This document shows, piece by piece, positions 44,278 to 51,977 of a DNA stretch of 64,000 nt. Numbering within the stretch: position 1 is the first letter of the stretch; every line of letters starts with the position of its first letter. Location: positions 29,555 to 93,554 of the forward strand of contig NZ_FNYS01000013.1 in NCBI RefSeq assembly GCF_900109075.1, in the 5' to 3' direction. The notes under the pieces were generated by a model. It ran no database searches and was not told where the DNA came from. It worked only from the letters and a program-made list of their open reading frames with translations. The translations under genes and the position numbers were made by a program. Source of the DNA: Myroides marinus (GTDB lineage Bacteria > Bacteroidota > Bacteroidia > Flavobacteriales > Flavobacteriaceae).

Positions 44278-45771
44278 TTACTGAAACTTGCTTGTTAGCG
44301 ATCTGGCCAATTTGTAACGAACAAGGTTCTTGTCAAATAGACCATAGAGATAATGGTCTGTAACAATTAGATCAGATAGCTTATCTTCCCCTAGGTGGTT
44401 GATGTAAAAGCTTCCAATATAACTGTTACTTGTAAAGTCATACACATCTACAATACTGGCTTGTTTCCACATCTTTTGGGATTCATTCTGTCCCATCGAA
44501 TTTGATACTATAAACAAGAGATTGCGATAAGTTATAACCTTTGAATTAATAGCTTTTATAGGAGAAGTCATTTTGTTTTCTCCTGTTGATAATTTAGCTG
44601 AAGTGATACTTTGGGTTTTAGTTGTATCTATCGTGTTTTGTCTGTTTAGTAGATTTAGTTTTTGATCTGTTTGAATAAACTGATTCTTATAATAATACGT
44701 GTAGATTAGTTGCTTATTTTCTTTACTATAACTCATTACGCCATCTGTATCAAAGACTCCATCTGAATCACTTTGCAGTAGATTAGAATTGAGTTTTACT
44801 TTAGTCGTAGTATTTTGATCTATTATACCAAGTACGTTTTGGTAGTTCTTGCTACTTTGCCCTTTAAAGGCAATAGTAGTGGAATCTATTGGAGTAAAGT
44901 CTAAAAAATAAACCTGTTTGTAGCTTAGCATCTCTGTGGGTTGTTGTTTATTTTGATTGTCTAATCTTCCTTTAAATACTATGGAAATAGTCCCGTCAGC
45001 TAAGTAAAAATAAGGGTATATTGTTTTAAGTTTTAACTGGCTATAAGGTAGATGTAAGGAATCAATCTGAATCTTAAAATCTTGTCTTTGAAATTGTTGA
45101 TCAATAGATATATAACGAAGTGGAGCGGTATAATTACCAAGATATATAGTGTCATGGTGGTAACCTGAAAAGTAAAAAGAATTCACTTGTAAGTCAAGAG
45201 TTTGATCCTCGATTACTGCATGAGGTAAATACCTTCTTATAAAGGGATTTTCTTTTTTAATGATGTGTTCTGAAGATAGAAAAAGAAGAATAACAACACC
45301 TATGCTTAGTATAGTCAGTAATATAGAAGATAAAATAAAACGCTTTTTATTTGTTTTATTATTCACTTTATCATTTTCTTGAAAGTAAATAGCTAATAAT
45401 CCCAAAATACATACAATGATATTAAACCAAAGATGCTCCCTCCATCCCATCTTTTCAAGTATACCTCCACAAGAACAAGGAATAAAATCACTGTAGTTTA
45501 ATATCAGATAGATATAAATGGTAAAAGCTACCATTAATCCGTAACTGAGATACAGACCTACTGTTTTGGTTTGTTTTAATGTTAAAAGTAGTGCAATAAC
45601 AAGTTCAACAATAATAACCAAATAGGCTATTATACTGGCATAAGCGCTTAATAGTGGGGACTGAGTAAGTTGAACCTGAAATGTATCAAATGTGATAAGT
45701 TTGCTTATGGCAGCATAAACAAAAAGTAATACAAAAAAGTATTGTACAATAAGAGAGAATTTGGCTTTCAT
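44278..45771 (-). CDS. MauE/DoxX-type redox membrane protein fused to a periplasmic domain
   Basis: A 497-residue protein. The first 150 residues form a four-helix MauE/DoxX-like membrane domain with the characteristic PCSCGG motif (about 98-103). A fifth helix (about 146-170) leads to an exported domain of about 320 residues rich in beta strands and Gln/Asn, perhaps a propeller. MauE proteins help form disulfides in exported proteins. Such fusions occur in Bacteroidota with DUF6520 genes. A copy of the TACGT...ACGTA motif lies 52-71 bases upstream of the start. Confidence 0.8.
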   Translation of the reverse strand: MKAKFSLIVQYFFVLLFVYAAISKLITFDTFQVQLTQSPLLSAYASIIAYLVIIVELVIALLLTLKQTKTVGLYLSYGLMVAFTIYIYLILNYSDFIPCSCGGILEKMGWREHLWFNIIVCILGLLAIYFQENDKVNNKTNKKRFILSSILLTILSIGVVILLFLSSEHIIKKENPFIRRYLPHAVIEDQTLDLQVNSFYFSGYHHDTIYLGNYTAPLRYISIDQQFQRQDFKIQIDSLHLPYSQLKLKTIYPYFYLADGTISIVFKGRLDNQNKQQPTEMLSYKQVYFLDFTPIDSTTIAFKGQSSKNYQNVLGIIDQNTTTKVKLNSNLLQSDSDGVFDTDGVMSYSKENKQLIYTYYYKNQFIQTDQKLNLLNRQNTIDTTKTQSITSAKLSTGENKMTSPIKAINSKVITYRNLLFIVSNSMGQNESQKMWKQASIVDVYDFTSNSYIGSFYINHLGEDKLSDLIVTDHYLYGLFDKNLVRYKLARSLTSKFQ

Positions 45772-45822
45772 AGTATTTGCATTTTGGGATAACCAAAACT
45801 ACAAATCACTAATTTTCAAAAC

Positions 45823-45842
45823 AATACGTATTTTTACGTAAT
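45823..45842. promoter_or_regulatory. Candidate regulator site upstream of the MauE fusion
   Basis: AATACGTATTTTTACGTAAT, close to two copies at 48265-48304. The centre TACGTA-TTTT... forms an inverted repeat. Shared by two transcription units next to a LuxR-type response regulator, so it may be the regulator's site. Confidence 0.5.
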
Positions 45843-45858
45843 TTTAGTAGTTTATCTT

Positions 45859-46503
45859 CTAAAGAAGATCATCTTCTGTTATATAGTGTCTAATAATAGC
45901 ATAAGCAACAGCTCCTATGAAGTTATTTGCTCCAGTTTTTTGCATAATAATCTCTTTGTGCTTCTCCACAGTTCTAACACTTAAATGAAGTTTTTCTGCT
46001 ATCTCTCTTCCACTGTACTGTTTAACAAATAGTTTAATTATCTCTATCTCCTTCTGAGTTAAACCAGCATCCTTTTTATAATCCGAATCTTGTAAGTGTT
46101 TTACTATACCCCTAATTTGACTATCATAGTAAACTCCATCTTCATATACATTGAAAATAGCTTTTTTTATTTGAGACTGTCCTGCATTCTTTGTTAGATA
46201 TCCTGCAATATTGTATTTAAGCATTCTCTCTATAGTATAAGGATCATTAAAACTACTAAGAATAAGTATTTTTAAATTTGGGTACCTTTCATTGAGTTTA
46301 GGAGTTATCTCAAAACCATCCATAATTGGCATTTGAATATCTAAAAATAGAATATCTACCATTTTAGTTTTTAACACCTCAAATAGCTCTATACCATTAG
46401 AGCATTGAAACACTACTTCTACTCCATCCAACTGAGATAAAAGCAAACCAAAACTTGTTCTAAAAAGTTTGTGGTCATCTACTATTCCTACTTTAATTTT
46501 CAT
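45859..46503 (-). CDS. NarL/LuxR-type response regulator
   Basis: A 214-residue two-component regulator. The receiver domain (about 3-120) has the phospho-acceptor Asp in ILFLDIQMPIMDG (about 55) and a Lys in YLTKNAG (about 104). A LuxR-type helix-turn-helix follows (GLTQKEIEIIKLFVKQYSGR then LSVRTVEKHKEIIM). It overlaps the kinase gene by 11 bases. It probably regulates its own operon and the MauE-DUF6520 genes through the ACGT motif seen in both upstream regions. Confidence 0.93.
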   Translation of the reverse strand: MKIKVGIVDDHKLFRTSFGLLLSQLDGVEVVFQCSNGIELFEVLKTKMVDILFLDIQMPIMDGFEITPKLNERYPNLKILILSSFNDPYTIERMLKYNIAGYLTKNAGQSQIKKAIFNVYEDGVYYDSQIRGIVKHLQDSDYKKDAGLTQKEIEIIKLFVKQYSGREIAEKLHLSVRTVEKHKEIIMQKTGANNFIGAVAYAIIRHYITEDDLL

Positions 46504-47263
46504 ATTTATTATTTATTTTTAATGTGATAACATTACTCTCTTGTTTTCTTTGATGAGTGAAATCTGCTTTAATTTGTTGTACTCTTGTCTTAATATTGCT
46601 AAGCCCTAAGCCAACATCCTGCCCTTTTAAATCAGCATTAAAATCATATATAACTCCATTATCAGTTATAGATAATACTAATTGATTATCCGTCCATTTC
46701 AGTTCTAATATGGCATAAGTCGCCTTGCTATGCTTAATAATATTTTGGATTAGCTCCTGGACTATTCTATAGAGTTCTAATCTTACTAATTCACTTAAAG
46801 CAAATGTTTGTTTATCAGATTTAAAAGACATCTTTATACTTGTTGCTCTTGATATCCTAGTTAAGTAATTATCTAATATGATGCTAATTGGATTATCCTT
46901 AATCAAAACAGGTGATAGATTATAACTCACTCTAACAGCCTCATCATAACACAATAAAACACTTTTCTGTAGATCTGATATCGTATTTTTAATCAAGTCC
47001 TTATCTTGACTAAGTTCTATAACATCAATGAAATTTTTCAAAGCTGCTAAATCTCCACAAAGCCCATCGTGTAGCTCCTTAGCTATTCTTGCTCTTTCTT
47101 TATGTTCAACAATCAAATTATTTCTAAGTTGTTGTTTTAACTGATCATTGCGATACTTGTTTAAATTCTTCTGATAAACAATCACAAGGATAATCACGAT
47201 AATGACAAGGGAAATCATAATAAAAGTCCCAAGCCAAAAAAATAACTTTATTTCATTTTCCAT
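46493..47263 (-). CDS. Sensor histidine kinase of the NarL-partner type (HisKA_3)
   Basis: A 256-residue kinase with one N-terminal membrane helix (about 7-30) and almost no external loop. The dimerisation and phosphorylation helix reads ERARIAKELHDGLCGDLAAL with the phospho-His in ELHDG (about 64). The HATPase_c domain follows, with QNIIKHSKA (N box) and GLGLSNIKTRV (G box). Lack of a sensor domain suggests the adjacent integral membrane protein senses the signal. It overlaps both neighbours (16 bases with the upstream gene, 11 with the regulator). Confidence 0.93.
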   Translation of the reverse strand: MENEIKLFFWLGTFIMISLVIIVIILVIVYQKNLNKYRNDQLKQQLRNNLIVEHKERARIAKELHDGLCGDLAALKNFIDVIELSQDKDLIKNTISDLQKSVLLCYDEAVRVSYNLSPVLIKDNPISIILDNYLTRISRATSIKMSFKSDKQTFALSELVRLELYRIVQELIQNIIKHSKATYAILELKWTDNQLVLSITDNGVIYDFNADLKGQDVGLGLSNIKTRVQQIKADFTHQRKQESNVITLKINNKYEN

Positions 47264-47883
47264 ACACCAATTGATAAGATGATTCTAAGAATCAGACTTG
47301 CTATGATATTTACTAACCAGTAATCATTAAAATAGATGTCGTTATTATAGATATAACTCGATAACATAAAGAGTGAAATTGTAGTACTATAATAGAAAAA
47401 TAGCCCCATAACTACATATAAACTACTCTCCTTATATAGACTTAAAATCGTCTTTTGATCAAAGATTTGTTTTACCCATAAAAAACTACACCACATTATA
47501 AACAAAGTCAAAAAAGACTTGTTGATGCTCTTAGCTAAGAAAGCTGAATCTTCTTCCAAACAGAAAAAAGAATAAACATAGATCAATAGAAAAAGACCTA
47601 AAAAGGTTAGAAAAAACCATTTAGGTCTTTGTACAATTAATTTTATAAAAAGATAGTATAAAGCTAAAAACTCTAATAATGAATGTATTTGATACCAAGG
47701 AATAACGCTTATTTTCAATACACCACTAACTACATACTCATATATAGAAGAAACTGCAATTAACAGAATAAGAGGCAAAACATAATTGTTCTGTTTATTT
47801 AAATGATTTCCTTTTCCTATAAACATAATTAGAGGAAAAAGACCTGTTAATAGCGTTACATATAAGAGTACATAATAAATCAT
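47248..47883 (-). CDS. Polytopic membrane protein of the signalling operon
   Basis: A 211-residue hydrophobic protein with about six or seven membrane helices (starts MIYYVLLYVTLLTGLFPLIM). No known domain is recognised. It is fused by position between a small CPPxC-tail protein gene, ending at the next base, and the histidine kinase gene, with which it overlaps by 16 bases. Since the kinase lacks a sensor domain, this protein may be the membrane receptor; this is inference. Confidence 0.75.
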   Translation of the reverse strand: MIYYVLLYVTLLTGLFPLIMFIGKGNHLNKQNNYVLPLILLIAVSSIYEYVVSGVLKISVIPWYQIHSLLEFLALYYLFIKLIVQRPKWFFLTFLGLFLLIYVYSFFCLEEDSAFLAKSINKSFLTLFIMWCSFLWVKQIFDQKTILSLYKESSLYVVMGLFFYYSTTISLFMLSSYIYNNDIYFNDYWLVNIIASLILRIILSIGVWKMK

Positions 47884-48219
47884 CTACTTACTTTTTATAA
47901 GCTTGGTTGGCTTTTTAGGACACATGGGTGGACATGTGATAAGCTCATCAAGCATAATTCCATTAGTTAAATCTTCTCCCTCTTGGTCTACTGCAACTAA
48001 AACCATATTGTTCTGATTACTTTGAGGATCTAATCCTGGATAAATTCGCAATCCAATATTTCCATTTTGTTGTAATAGCTCATTAATCTTATCAAGACCT
48101 ACAAAATAACTATTAGGTTTTTCTGGATTACTTTCTTGATAAGAATTTGTTAGTTCAATTGCCTTTTCAAGGCTAATTACTGTGCCTGATTTTTTGTTAA
48201 TCTCCATAAAGCTAAACAT
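47884..48219 (-). CDS. Small protein with C-terminal CPPxC tail
   Basis: A 111-residue cytosolic-looking protein without a signal peptide. A second ATG at 48207 (MEINKKSGTVISLEKAIELT) is an equally good start. The core YFVGLDKINELLQQNGNIGL and VLVAVDQEGED is followed by LITCPPMCPKKP near the end. I recall similar proteins in flavobacteria beside membrane protein and kinase genes, but know no function. The Cys pair could bind metal or sense redox. It is the first gene of the four-gene signalling operon; two copies of the ACGT motif lie 46-85 bases upstream. Confidence 0.7.
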   Translation of the reverse strand: MFSFMEINKKSGTVISLEKAIELTNSYQESNPEKPNSYFVGLDKINELLQQNGNIGLRIYPGLDPQSNQNNMVLVAVDQEGEDLTNGIMLDELITCPPMCPKKPTKLIKSK

Positions 48220-48264
48220 TTAAAAGTTAATCTTGTAAATGTTTACAATTTTCAAATAATAAAC

Positions 48265-48304
48265 AATACGTGTTTTCCGCATATTTACCGTGTTTTTACG
48301 TATT
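48265..48304. promoter_or_regulatory. Tandem candidate regulator sites in the signalling operon/rteC gap
   Basis: AATACGTGTTTTCCGCATAT (48265-48284) and TTACCGTGTTTTTACGTATT (48285-48304) lie head to tail, 20 bases apart, about two helical turns. Both resemble the site at 45823. They could control the signalling operon on the minus strand, rteC on the plus strand, or both. Confidence 0.55.
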
Positions 48305-48403
48305 GATTTTAAAAGAAGTATTGTTTTATTTTAAAAGGGCTACTAACAAAAGATTTTTTCCAAGTAGATGTGTCTATAATTAACCAACCTAAACTCAACA
48401 ACT

Positions 48404-49243
48404 ATGACACAAAACGCTCTTTACAAAGGTGTATTGAAAACAATCGAATCAAAGGAAATTGAACTAAACTTAATTGACTCGACTTCTATTTCAAAAGCTT
48501 ACGAAATGATTCAATTTTTAAGATTACTACTTATAAATCTAAAACAAGAAATACTTCAAGTGGGGTTCAAAAATCAAATAGACGAAATTGATTTTTTTAA
48601 AGTAATTAAGCCTCAAGTCTTAGGTAAACTAATCTTTTACAACAAACTCTATTCTATAGAAACAAGTTGCCCAATAGATATTGTTGTTAAGAATAAATAC
48701 TATCATAAACATCTACAAGAATTAAACCTTGAGTATAAGAAGTATTTTGCTCACAATGAATTTTATAAATACTATAATGCAAATAGAACAGATAAAGACA
48801 TCGAGTACTTTACCCTTGGTAAAACAGATTTACTCATCGGTATAAACAGTTTTATCTTTGAAATAGATGCTCTTTTCTCCACCTATTATGATTATAAAAT
48901 AGCTCGTATAATAGCTCATGACTTACTTCAGAATTATCTTCATGAGAAAATACAAGAATATGATATTGGCAACAATTCAATATCTTCATCTAACTTAGTA
49001 TGGTCAGAGTCTCAAAACGCTCTTATAGAACTTATCTACGCACTTTATCTATCAGGGTCAATTAACAATGGGAAAGGGGAAATACGCAAAATAGCGGTGT
49101 TGTTTCAACAAGTTTTTGGTATAAAGCTTTTGGATATACATCATGCCTTTCATCGGATGAAAACAAGAGCTAAATCCAAAACGTGTTATTTAGATAAACT
49201 AAAGGAAGTGTTAGAGGAATATATGAATAAAGAAGGTTGGTAA
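48404..49243 (+). CDS. rteC: RteC-family regulatory protein
   Basis: A 279-residue protein. The central part (EFYKYYNANRTDKDIEYFTL) and the C-terminal winged helix (WSESQNALIELIYALYLSGS, then FQQVFGIKLLDIHHAFHRMK) match RteC. In CTnDOT, RteC activates the excision operon after tetracycline induction. Here no tetQ or rteA/rteB genes are in the window, so the inducing signal must differ; the nearby two-component system could supply it. It is divergent from the signalling operon and shares its intergenic region. Confidence 0.88.
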   Translation: MTQNALYKGVLKTIESKEIELNLIDSTSISKAYEMIQFLRLLLINLKQEILQVGFKNQIDEIDFFKVIKPQVLGKLIFYNKLYSIETSCPIDIVVKNKYYHKHLQELNLEYKKYFAHNEFYKYYNANRTDKDIEYFTLGKTDLLIGINSFIFEIDALFSTYYDYKIARIIAHDLLQNYLHEKIQEYDIGNNSISSSNLVWSESQNALIELIYALYLSGSINNGKGEIRKIAVLFQQVFGIKLLDIHHAFHRMKTRAKSKTCYLDKLKEVLEEYMNKEGW

Positions 49244-49261
49244 ATACCAACCTTCTTTATT
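49226..49261. terminator. Bidirectional terminator overlapping the rteC stop
   Basis: A perfect 17-base inverted repeat (AATAAAGAAGGTTGGTA and complement) with a two-base centre, between convergent rteC and the P-type ATPase gene. Confidence 0.85.
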
Positions 49262-49263
49262 TA

Positions 49264-51210
49264 TTATTTGAATTCCATTTTTTGAATACGAACAGCATTT
49301 AATATAGCTACTAAGGCCACTCCAACATCTGCAAATACAGCTTCCCACATTGTTGCAATACCTCCTGCTCCTAAGATCAAGACAATTACTTTAACAATTA
49401 GTGCCAAGGCTATATTTTGAATTACAATCTGGCGTGTCTTTTTCCCAATGAGCATTGCAGTCGCAATTTTAGAGGGTTGATCAGTTTGAATAACAACATC
49501 AGCAGTTTCAATAGCAGCATCACTACCTAATCCACCCATTGCTATCCCTACATCACTTAATGCTAACACAGGAGCATCATTAATACCATCTCCTACAAAG
49601 GCTAACGATTTATTAGGATTCTCTCTTTTAAGTTTCTCTACTTGTTCTACTTTTCCTTCAGGAAGTAATCCTCCCATAGCAAAATCAATATTTGTTTCTT
49701 TTGCTACTTTCTGGGTAATGCTATCCTTATCCCCACTAAGCATTACAGTTTGCTCAACACCTATTGCTTTCATACTGACAATTGCTTGTTTGGCATCTGC
49801 TTTAATTTGATCTGCTATAGTTATATATCCTGCATAATTATTTTCTATTGCTACCACGACAATACTTTCTACTATAGAATCAATCTCTTGTGGATAAATA
49901 ATGTTGAATTGTTTTAATAAAGCTGTATTTCCAACTAAAATAGTTTGACCATCCACTTTACCTATCAATCCTTTACCTGAAATTTCATGTACTTCTTCAG
50001 CTATTTTTTCTGTTGGATAAGCATCGACAATAGCTTTAGCTATAGGATGAGTAGATTGTTTTTCTATAGCAGAAACAATTTGTACAAAAACACTTTGTTC
50101 TATGTTAGTTTCGACTTTCTGTACCTTAAATACCCCCTCAGTCAAAGTACCTGTCTTATCCATTACTACAATATCTAATTTAGCCATTAACTCTAAGAAA
50201 TTAGACCCCTTGAAAAGAATACCATTTCTTGAAGCTGCACCAATACCACCAAAATAACCTAATGGAACAGAAATAACTAAAGCACATGGACAAGAAATAA
50301 CTAAAAATACTAAAGTACGTTCTAACCATTGAGTAAAAATATATTCACTACCTAAAATGAAATAAGGAATAACAGTTAAAGCAATAGCTAAAAAGAATAC
50401 AATAGGTGTATATATCTTAGCAAATTTTCTAATATATAGTTCTGTTGGAGCTTTGCGAGTACTTGCTTCTTGAACCATTTCCAAAATTTTAGCCAGAGAA
50501 CTATCTTGGTATAGTTTAGTTGTTTTAACCTCAATTACATTTTGTAAATTAATCATACCAGTTAATACTGTTTCTCCTTTTTCGTAAGTAGAAGGTTTAC
50601 TCTCCCCAGTTAATGCAGCAGTATTAAAGCTTCCTTTATTAGTGATTAATTCTCCATCTAAAGGAATTTTCTCCCCAACCTTTACTTGTACTATTTCTCC
50701 AATAACTACCTCTTCTGGATTTACAACTATATATTGATTATTGCGAAATACAGTGGCTTCATTTGGACGAATATCAAGTAGCGCCTTAATGTTACTCTTA
50801 GCTCTATTAACAGCATTTTCTTGAAATATTTCCCCTATCGTATAGAATATCATAACAGCTACTCCTTCTGCATATTCATTAATAAAAAAGGCTCCTAAAG
50901 TAGCTACTCCCATTAAAGTAAACTCATTAAAGAATTCACGTTTTTGTATTAATAATACGACAGCTTGTTTTAAGACTGGAAAACCAACAGGTAAATAAGC
51001 TATTGCATACCAAACGAATTGAAGTAATTGATTATTGACAAACCACTCTAATTTTAAAATATTCCCCATTGTAATTCCACTGAAGAACATCACTAAACTA
51101 AAAATTACAAGCTTTATCATATTATTACCTTCATGGTTGTGATCATGCCCATCATTACTTGAGTGATTGTGATCTTTACTCTTTTGTTTTACATTTTTTT
51201 TGGCACTCAT
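49264..51210 (-). CDS. Zn/Cd/Co-exporting P1B-type ATPase (ZntA/CadA-like)
   Basis: A 648-residue P-type ATPase. It has a His-rich N-terminus (HNHSSNDGHDHNH) in place of a CxxC metal domain. Hallmarks follow: TGES actuator motif (about 199), the transmembrane metal site SCPCAL (about 305), phosphorylation motif DKTGTLT (about 352), HP motif STHPIA (about 390), and GDGINDAP (about 543). The CPC site and His-rich start fit export of Zn, Cd or Co across the inner membrane. It is divergent from the DUF6660-czcA-czcB operon. A -7 box TATCTTTG lies at 51237-51244 on its strand. Confidence 0.94.
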   Translation of the reverse strand: MSAKKNVKQKSKDHNHSSNDGHDHNHEGNNMIKLVIFSLVMFFSGITMGNILKLEWFVNNQLLQFVWYAIAYLPVGFPVLKQAVVLLIQKREFFNEFTLMGVATLGAFFINEYAEGVAVMIFYTIGEIFQENAVNRAKSNIKALLDIRPNEATVFRNNQYIVVNPEEVVIGEIVQVKVGEKIPLDGELITNKGSFNTAALTGESKPSTYEKGETVLTGMINLQNVIEVKTTKLYQDSSLAKILEMVQEASTRKAPTELYIRKFAKIYTPIVFFLAIALTVIPYFILGSEYIFTQWLERTLVFLVISCPCALVISVPLGYFGGIGAASRNGILFKGSNFLELMAKLDIVVMDKTGTLTEGVFKVQKVETNIEQSVFVQIVSAIEKQSTHPIAKAIVDAYPTEKIAEEVHEISGKGLIGKVDGQTILVGNTALLKQFNIIYPQEIDSIVESIVVVAIENNYAGYITIADQIKADAKQAIVSMKAIGVEQTVMLSGDKDSITQKVAKETNIDFAMGGLLPEGKVEQVEKLKRENPNKSLAFVGDGINDAPVLALSDVGIAMGGLGSDAAIETADVVIQTDQPSKIATAMLIGKKTRQIVIQNIALALIVKVIVLILGAGGIATMWEAVFADVGVALVAILNAVRIQKMEFK

Positions 51211-51280
51211 AATTAATGTTTTTTGAAGTTATTAAACAAAGATATAAAGTTACCTTTTATCTAAAAAAATAAATTAATTC

Positions 51281-51299
51281 TTTGCAATGGTATTGCATT
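51281..51299. promoter_or_regulatory. Palindrome TTTGCAAT-GGT-ATTGCATT
   Basis: Near-perfect 19-base dyad upstream of the P-type ATPase gene, related to the one at 51434. Possibly a metalloregulator site. Confidence 0.5.
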
Positions 51300-51433
51300 T
51301 TAATAAAAAAAATCAAAAAACATCGATAAAGTTATTTTTATTTCAAAATATCATTTTATTTATGATTAAAAACAAAACTATTTAAATAATTTGTTTTTTT
51401 ATCTATATAAATCAAATTATTTTTTAATATAAC

Positions 51434-51452
51434 TTTGCAACAGAGTTGCAAA
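51434..51452. promoter_or_regulatory. Perfect palindrome over the czc promoter
   Basis: TTTGCAAC-AGA-GTTGCAAA has eight-base perfect arms. It overlaps the -7 box TAACTTTG (51430-51437) of the plus-strand metal operon, a position suited to repression. No metalloregulator gene is near, so a host regulator such as a Fur/Zur-family protein may bind. Confidence 0.6.
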
Positions 51453-51510
51453 TAACATAAAAAATAAATATTAATTAAATTATTCATGTTAAAATACGTA
51501 CTTTTACACT

Positions 51511-51849
51511 ATGAAAGTTTTACAAAAAATATTATCTATTTTGATGCTTACACTTATTGTAGCATTTACACAGTATCCTTGTGCTGATAGATATTTTGTG
51601 AATACTACCCAAGTAGAAAAACTTATAACACAAGAAGGTAACGCCTCTGATCAATCTATTGCTACAATAGATATGTGCTCTCCTTTGTGTACATGTATTT
51701 GTTGTACGATAATTTATAGTACAACAATATTTACTCTCCCTATTACTACAACAGTTTTATTTTCTTTTAATAAAACTCCTTTATATTTTGATAAAAAAAT
51801 TGAGAAAATTGATTTAACTATTTGGCAACCACCAAAGATCATGTCCTAA
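51511..51849 (+). CDS. DUF6660-type small Cys-rich exported protein
   Basis: A 112-residue protein with an N-terminal signal or anchor (about 5-20), an early Cys (YPCAD), and a dense cluster CSPLCTCICC near residues 57-66, then a second hydrophobic stretch. Similar proteins (DUF6660) lie upstream of czcA in Bacteroidota metal operons. The Cys cluster suggests periplasmic metal binding; this is inference. It is 128 bases upstream of the CzcA gene, on the same strand, behind the palindrome-covered promoter. Confidence 0.75.
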   Translation: MKVLQKILSILMLTLIVAFTQYPCADRYFVNTTQVEKLITQEGNASDQSIATIDMCSPLCTCICCTIIYSTTIFTLPITTTVLFSFNKTPLYFDKKIEKIDLTIWQPPKIMS

Positions 51850-51977
51850 ATTAAAGTATTTATAAATGGTTACAAACAGTAAGTCAGTAGTATCTGCACT
51901 GTATGAGTAAACGATATATCTAATACAATAGATTATAAATACAAAAAAGAGTTACTTTAATTTAAATAATGACATAA

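Larger units (their letters stand above)
51211..51510. other. Divergent promoter region of the metal genes
   Basis: About 300 A+T-rich bases without a gene, holding promoters for both directions and two related palindromes listed separately. Confidence 0.6.

Noticed and set aside
48404..49243. A tetracycline-resistance regulatory cluster (tetQ-rteA-rteB-rteC)
   Set aside because: Only rteC is present; the nearby two-component genes are of NarL type rather than RteA/RteB-like, and no tetQ is in the window.
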